Below, piece after piece: positions 47,901 through 64,000 of a stretch of 64,000 nt of DNA. A program made the translations under genes and the position numbers. The DNA comes from Crossiella sp. S99.2 (GTDB lineage Bacteria; Actinomycetota; Actinomycetes; Mycobacteriales; Pseudonocardiaceae), in assembly GCF_023094165.1 (NCBI RefSeq), contig NZ_JALMDK010000005.1, forward strand, positions 558,001 through 622,000, in the 5' to 3' direction. Below the pieces are notes generated by a model. The model ran no database searches and was not told where the DNA came from. It saw only the letters and a program-made list of their open reading frames with translations. Each line of letters begins with the position of its first letter. Position 1 is the stretch's first letter.

Positions 47901-48120
47901 CCGGGTCGGCATCGAGGACAGTTTCTTCGACCTCGGCGGCGACTCCGTGCGCAGCCTGCAGATCACCGCCAAGACCAAGGAAGCCTTCGACCTCGCCCTC
48001 ACGCCCAAGGACGTGCTGACCGCCCGCACGGTCGCCGCCCTGGCCGAGCTGGTGGAGGAGAAGGTCCTCGCCGAACTGGAACGCCTCGCCTTCGGTGACG
48101 GCACCGGCAACGAACTCTGA
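29959..48120 (+). CDS. Nonribosomal peptide synthetase NRPS-1: A-T / C-A-T-E / C-A-T-E / C-A-T-E / C-A-T
   Basis: 6053 residues, five modules. It opens directly with an adenylation domain, so it should initiate the peptide without an acyl starter. Approximate positions: A1 30080-31560, T1 31600-31770 (LGGDSV); C2 31810-33110, A2 33150-34620, T2 near 34730, E2 34890-36160; C3 36190-37490, A3 37520-39040, T3 39138, E3 39290-40580; C4 40600-41920, A4 41950-43490, T4 43590, E4 43740-45030; C5 45050-46340, A5 46380-47830, T5 47935. By-eye ten-residue codes: A1 and A5 DALLIGSVVK (aromatic-like), A2 DVFSVAIVYK (small residue, possibly Ala), A3 DAYFWGVTFK (Ile/Val), A4 DAYWWGGTFK (Val). C2 looks LCL; C3-C5 follow E domains and start with the DCL-type YPLTPxQxGM motif. 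All HHxxxDG motifs are intact. It ends on a helical docking-like tail. ATG 29959 follows GAAAGG; codon 2798 is TTA. Confidence 0.96.
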   Translation: MSAREVSLPAHALPSSLTATESTGFVSAADLLVAHNRTDRAVSQATLPQLVEAQAARTPQAAALLDDEGPVSFAELERRANRLAHRLIGLGAGPERIVALLLPRSVDIVVAQLAVLKAGGAYLPVDPAYPAERIRLMLADAAPALVLDEDFLAATPDGLPDTAPTDADRLCPLDFDHPAYVIYTSGSTGRPKGVVVTHAGLASFSAAEIEQYQVKPGDRVLQFSSPSFDASVLELCMSLPAGATLVVPPPGPLLGDHLAQVLAERRITHALIPPVALATVPEGVELPDFRTVIVGGDACTAELVDRWAPGRRMINSYGPTESTVVATWSDPLVPGGVPSIGRPIWNTRVYVLDEQLEPVPSGVDGELYIAGAGLARGYLNQPGLTADRFPPNPFGAPGERMYRTGDLVRWTVEGVLEFRGRADDQVKIRGFRIEPGEIETLLRRQPTVAEAVVVARQDQGLKRLIGYIVPAKGQEPDPAHLRTVLAETLPGHMVPAVLVVLATLPLSPNGKLDRTALPAPTGPLPGGESAVPPRTAAERVLVRIWAEVLGLPEIGVTDDFFALGGDSVLAFRVLARIRAAFDAELSPRLLFETSTVRALAAQLPEPSTVDNTIPAAPVGRVPLSSAQHRMWVLDNLTGGTEYNTGVGLRLTGPLDADALRRALDALAARHDSLRTTFTESGGLPEQVIAATGTIPLRTTEAGPGTLDDVLAAELDRPFDLRRGPLTRALLVRLAADDQVLLLCQHHIVTDGASVALLVEELAELYAAARDNRAADLPELPLRYADYAAWQQDRLSSPELAGQLAYWRERLAGAEALQLPTDRPRPPVRTNPGAVHRHLLPATLVDKLTAAGRDRGATLFMLLTAAVQVLFARYSNRQDIAVGTATSGRNRAELERLAGFLVNTVVLRSTVDPKLPFVEFLGQVRETVLSGFAHEDAPFDRLVEELRLDRDASRTPLIQALVVLQNAVVQTREIGELRISEQDLPRPRARFDLVCEFWPRAEGLTVAVEYNTDLFDQATIARLTEHLEVLLNGVLATPEAPLGELPLLTGAERHQVLRGWNDTALDVAPTLYPELFAQQAARTPEAIAVTHARRHLTYAELNRRANQLARLLISRGAGPERFVGIAMPRTEHTIVALLAILKSGAAYLPIDPAYPADRIEFMLTDAAPALVLTAEEIERIRPELAGLSDVDITDADRLRPLDPAHAAYTIYTSGSTGRPKGVVIAHESLADLTAWAARDFGFTGLSTVVASTSLNFDVSVFEIFCPLVLGGAIEVVDNVLALGEERAEPWRASLVSAVPSALAQVLSQGAVTVSADHVVLAGEGLSAHATREIQAALPGGRIANIYGPTEATVYATAWYSDGVERDTAPPIGKPVSNIQTYVLDPNLRPVPIGVPGELYLAGRGLARGYLNRPGLSADRFIANPYGTPGERMYRTGDVVRWNANGEIEYLGRADDQVKIRGFRIELGEVEAALLSHPAVTDAVAVARTDGGHQRLVAYVVADIPVDSADLRTHTGGRLPEYMVPAAVIQLDRLPLNPNGKLDRRALPAPDWAAVAGGEYVAPGNATERVLADIWAEVLGLDRIGVTDNFFSHGGDSILSIQVVAKARAAGLQLTSRDLFLHQTITALAPQVTAVVTRRIAQGPVTGGAPLTPIQHWLFEIQPEHPELFAQHLTVTLAEGADDRALRTALSALVEHHDALRMRFERTESGWQQHNAPIGDTEIGNAPLTLAGESLLRAEIRDLPGGRQALFLAVHHLVVDGVSWRILLEDLATGYEQAVRGEPIRLGAKTTSFRDWAIRLAEHTESGGFDADLEHWTAIGDQTPLPVERTGPNTVASTEVVTVRLDENQTRALLQDVPAAYRTQVNDVLLSALSRVLTRWTGRDRVLVDLEGHGREELFADLDLSRTLGWFTTMFPVALSTPDTDWGRTLKAVKEQLRALPHRGLSYGALHRRTDQLPDQSAPQISFNYLGTFEAPAAALFDGLHEELALAADPAATRPHLLDVVGRVDRKSLEFSWFYSTDRHTEATVRRLAEDLLTALREIIEHCTRSGGRTPSDFPLARLDQSTVDTLVGDGRDVEDIYPLTPTQAGMVFHRLAQGDTGVYFQQLTFQLDGVADPHRLAEAWQQVSDRMPVLRSHIVWQGVPEPVQLVRTQVRVPVRQLDWRGLDDAGRQAELDAFLTADRAAGIALDQAPLQRIALARISDTEVQVVWTFHHVLLDGWSVFQVLDDVFAAHSGRSLPNRRPFGDYLRWIDRQDRAEALAHWRSALAGIADPTALPYDRQPAESQHHESTASVLRSLDTGTTTALRELTRLHGLTLNTLVQGAWALLLARHSGQDDVLFGATVSGRPADLAGVQDITGIFINTLPARVQIHNGQTLTGWLRAIQDAQSADRRYDFLPLPQLRACTDLPERASLFDSIVVFENYPFDDTAAATHGLGLRELRGVETTNYPLTLVAYPHAEFKVNLGYDPALFEPATAERLAEHLLTMLAAIPAHADRPVGELPMLTEAERHRVLVEWNDTATALPAGTVPEAFAAQVRRTPHTTAVITDSGNLTYAELDDRSTALAQHLIGLGVTTEQPVGLLLARSADVVIAELAVLKAGAAYVPLDVRAPAARLTRLLTETGVRVLLTDQTWAATAQEVHSGQILRVDEAIITLAVPLPTVHADNLAYITHTSGSTGIPKGVAVRHHDILALAAHRRFHQGGHARVLLHSPLAFDAVTYELWMPLLSGGQVVVAPDGHVDAEVFRRMIGEHGVTAIFLTAGLFRLIAQEDPGCFAGAREVWTGGEVVLAESMRRVLTACPGLLAVDVYGPTETTTFATHHDLPVAAEVPELLPIGRALDNMRLYVLDRALRPVPAGVPGELHIGGSGVARGYYGRPGLSAACFVADPFGAPGERMYRTGDTVRWNRNGEIEFLGRTDDQVKIRGFRIELSEVDNALLRHEALGQVVAAVLLDGSRRKRLVAYLVPAEGHPVPAAAELREFLAKSVPDYLVPSVFVPLAALPLNANGKVDRRALPTPDWGLVAAAGFVAPSTETERVLADIFATVLNLPRVGVEDNFFELGGDSIVSIQVVSRARQAGIGLMPRDLFRTPTVAGLAATATETTRPSTDQGPVTGEAPLTPIQHWFFATQTAEPAHFSQSVLLDLTARPDPVLLDEALRALVRHHDALRLRFTGGRQQHADTPAEILQLGGPADHTGLDLEHGPLLKAVLLDGDQLFLAVHHLLVDGVSWRILLEDLDTAYQQLRAGNPVRLEAKTTSFRDFARTLTTLAANGEFDAEIPYWNSVSADPDIPVDGSGANIVAGERNLTVALDEQTTRALLQDVPGVYRTQINDVLLTALGRVLGEWTGRDRVLVDLEGHGREDLGGDIDLSRTVGWFTTMFPLALPGCPGLGWGEALKTVKEQLRAIPRRGFGYGALRHLTDRLPAQPTPQVGFNYLGQFDRPQGTDGLIAGMPDGLGGESGAGNQRPHLLDVIGSVESRRLTFTFSYAQGSHSETTIRTLAEAFRAALAEIVEHCAQPGSGGRTPADFPLARITQSEVDTLVGDGKEIADLYPLTPMQAGMVFHSLMEEGSTAYFNQVQLRLTGVTDPAAFATAWQQTADHNPVLRSRIVWEGVSEPLQLVPRTAVIPTRHLDWTGRTNTEADLRELLDADRAEGFDLANDSLLRIAVITLSGNEILLVWTFHHVLLDGWSAAQVFGEVCARYAALTGGTPLHPVSRRPFRDYLDWLASQDSEQAATYWRNALDGFSTPTPLPFDRQSREAHRAASSGTVRAQLSTADTTRLREVAQHNGLTLNTVFQGAWGLLLSRYSGESEVVFGSTVSGRPADLAGVEAMVGLFINTIPTRVDIHSGQSLLPWLRELQTAQAESRRFDFVSLAQLQSWLNLPGGTGLFDSIVVFENYPFDPAAIAATGLTMAESRDEEPTNYPVSVVVSPGAELSFALDYDPDLFDATTVQAMADRLALLLTGIARDLERTPAQISLLTETERHRVLETWNATVCPLPTGSLGELFTAQATRTPHAVALAFDGGQLSYADLEARANRLAHRLIALGVCPEQPVALLAERAPELVVAELAIVKAGGAYVPLDLRAPADRLRLVLAESGATVLLTDQHWISAAAKVHSGPTLRIDEPLDGPTEPPTVTVHGDNLAYVMYTSGSTGTPKGVAVRHRDVSALAHDRCFRGGAHERVLLHSPTAFDAATYEVWVPLLNGDRVIVAPSGDLDVDTLRRLVTNHGITGLWLTAGLFRLIAQDAPDCLHGVREVWTGGDVVPAPAVRRVLAACPGLSVVDGYGPTETTTFATHHRIPAGSPVPDLVPIGRPQDNMRVYVLDADLHPVPPGIAGELHLAGAGLARGYLNQPGLTADRFLPDPFGPAGTRMYRTGDVVRWTAVSTLDPASGSSEGVLEFVGRADEQVKIRGFRIELGEIEAVLAAQPGVTEAVVLARADQGVKRLVAYLVGADLDVAAIKATAAEVLPDYMVPAAFLLLDRLPLSRNGKLDRRALPAPDFAALAETGYVAPRSETEQVLAQVWAEVLGLPRVGAADNFFALGGDSILSIQVVSRARQAGLGLMPRDLFRAQTIADLAVLVADAQPDTAEQGEVTGEVPLTPIQHWFLAGATANPGHFNQAMTLDLAPDVDESALHTALATLVSQHDALRLRYTRDGDTWRQHNDPVSDSDLSTGQPLGEFDLAGPLLRAHRDGDQLHLCVHHLVIDGVSWRILLEDLDTAYRQAIAGETVHIGRKTTSFRDWSHRLAEHARTGGFDHELDHWTSTNIDTNIPADLNGPNTLASTASVTVHLDETETQALLQSVPPVYRTQINDVLISALGRVLAEWTGQDRLLIDLEGHGREDLFPGVDLSRTVGWFTTLFPVALSTPDTDWAVTLKSVKEQLRAIPGRGLGYGALRWLTDRLPGIAPAPVSFNYLGQFESGTGAGLVRGSSGIQSDVSLDGDRDRIFDIVGAVEQKQLQLTWFYSTNQHTEATVTALAEGFRTALREIVEHCAQPDAGGRTPSDFPLAGLDQSTVDKLVAAGDVEDIYPLTPMQTGMVFHGLSQQEQGVYFEQAKFVLDGVTDPRRLAAAWQQVVDRTPVLRSRIVWSGVPTPLQVVQTKVTVPVTHLDWTGLSEEDRRTALAELLEQDRATGLDLTAAPLLRVTLARLSENSVQVVWTFHHVLLDGWSVFQVLSDVFAAHAGHALPSRRPFADYLRWLDAQDHGQAEVYWREVLTGFDTPTPLPLDQPKTAAHNTRSGTWTGFALPETEASRLHEFAKRHRLTLNAVVQGAWALLLSRYSGQADVCFGATVSGRPADLPGGEDITGIFINTLPVRLTVDPAADPVTWLQDLQSAQAESRRFDFVALSQLQSWSQVEGGTELFDSIVVFENYPINDEVAAANGLGVRELEAIETTNYPISLVVSPGEKFHLEFGYDPDLFTAGTIERMAGHLTEVLRALAADTREPLSCLDIRTPAEREQLQSWNNTAADTVPTVFPELFQDQVERTPHAAALVLGEGEITYAGLEQRANRLAHRLIGLGVGPETIVALQLPRSAEIVIAQLAVLKAGGAYLPIDPNYPADRIEFMLTDAKPVLVIDQDFLAEEGTRTDAPTNADRTAPLRPEHPAYVIYTSGSTGTPKGVVVTHAGLASFSAAEIEHYQVNPGDRVLQFSSPSFDASVLELCMSLPAGAALVVPPEGSLLGEQLAEVLRDQRITHSLIPPVALATVPEDVDLPDFRTVIVGGDACTAKLVDRWAPGRRMINSYGPTESTVVTTWSDPLTPGGIPPIGRPIRNTRVHVLDGDLNPVPVGVPGELYVAGSGLARGYLNRPGLTADRFLPNPFDAPGERMYRTGDLVRWRTDGQLEFLGRADQQVKIRGFRIEPGEIETLLRHQEGVTDAVVIAREDDGAKRLVAYLVGDSPSVPELRATLAGRLPDYMVPAAFVTLEALPLTPNGKLDRRALPAPTAGLVAQTGYVAPETETEEVLAEIWAEVLGLDRVGIEDSFFDLGGDSVRSLQITAKTKEAFDLALTPKDVLTARTVAALAELVEEKVLAELERLAFGDGTGNEL
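43114..43149 (+). other. 36-bp in-frame insertion in the A4 domain
   Basis: Twelve codons (translation AVSTLDPASGSS) separate VVRWT from EGVLEF, where A1 reads VRWTVEGVLEF without them. The inserted DNA holds a CCCGC-aa-GCGGG palindrome (43132-43143). It lies in the surface loop after the TGD motif, so the enzyme may tolerate it. No other A domain in the window has it. Confidence 0.75.
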
Positions 48121-48136
48121 AGGGGGACAACCAGCA

Positions 48137-64000
<15,864 letters not shown>

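Overview
The window is about 72% GC, with long type I PKS and NRPS genes, LAL/LuxR and TetR regulators and several TTA-containing genes. This points to an antibiotic-producing actinomycete. The dense intergenic and intragenic short palindromes would fit Pseudonocardiaceae, but I cannot fix the genus from sequence alone. Two biosynthetic gene clusters lie almost back to back.

Region 1 (1-20119) is the 3' part of a glycosylated macrolide-type locus. In order it has the end of a modular PKS (AT-DH-KR-ACP), a terminal PKS (KS-AT-ACP-TE, no reduction), a type II thioesterase, a cytochrome P450-like protein without its haem cysteine (DesVIII/EryCII/TylM3-type glycosyltransferase partner), a DesVII/EryCIII/TylM2-type glycosyltransferase, a DesVI/TylM1-type sugar N,N-dimethyltransferase and a secreted GH3 beta-glucosidase (DesR/OleR/EryBI-like). 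On the opposite strand are a DegT-type sugar aminotransferase and an FdtA/Tyl1a-type 3,4-ketoisomerase. Together they predict a TDP-3-dimethylamino-3,6-dideoxyhexose (mycaminose type), transferred to a methylmalonate-derived polyketide. The order resembles the pikromycin/des locus but uses the ketoisomerase route. A small secreted protein, a RelE/ParE-like toxin-antitoxin pair and a large LAL regulator with a TTA codon at position 16 complete this part.

Region 2 (20342-28042) is a mixed accessory stretch: a secreted GH5-type glycosidase, an unknown protein, a 22-bp tandem repeat, a TetR regulator divergent from an imine-reductase-like gene with two near-identical operators, a small membrane protein, an atypical NarL-type response regulator lacking the phospho-acceptor Asp, and a STAND (NB-ARC) ATPase with recently duplicated TPR repeats.

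Region 3 (28043-64000) is the left part of a large NRPS cluster. A cytoplasmic penicillin-binding-protein-like serine hydrolase with a C-terminal lipocalin-like region (SurE-type trans-acting cyclase candidate) precedes NRPS-1 (five modules) and NRPS-2 (four modules plus a C domain, running off the edge). E and C domain types agree with each other throughout. By-eye specificity codes suggest aromatic-1, D-2, D-Ile/Val-3, D-Val-4, aromatic-5, D-Ile/Val-6, basic-7, D-Val-8, basic-9, then more. That would be a large cationic peptide with alternating stereochemistry from residue 5, possibly macrocyclised in trans. No rRNA, tRNA, CRISPR array or insertion sequence was seen.
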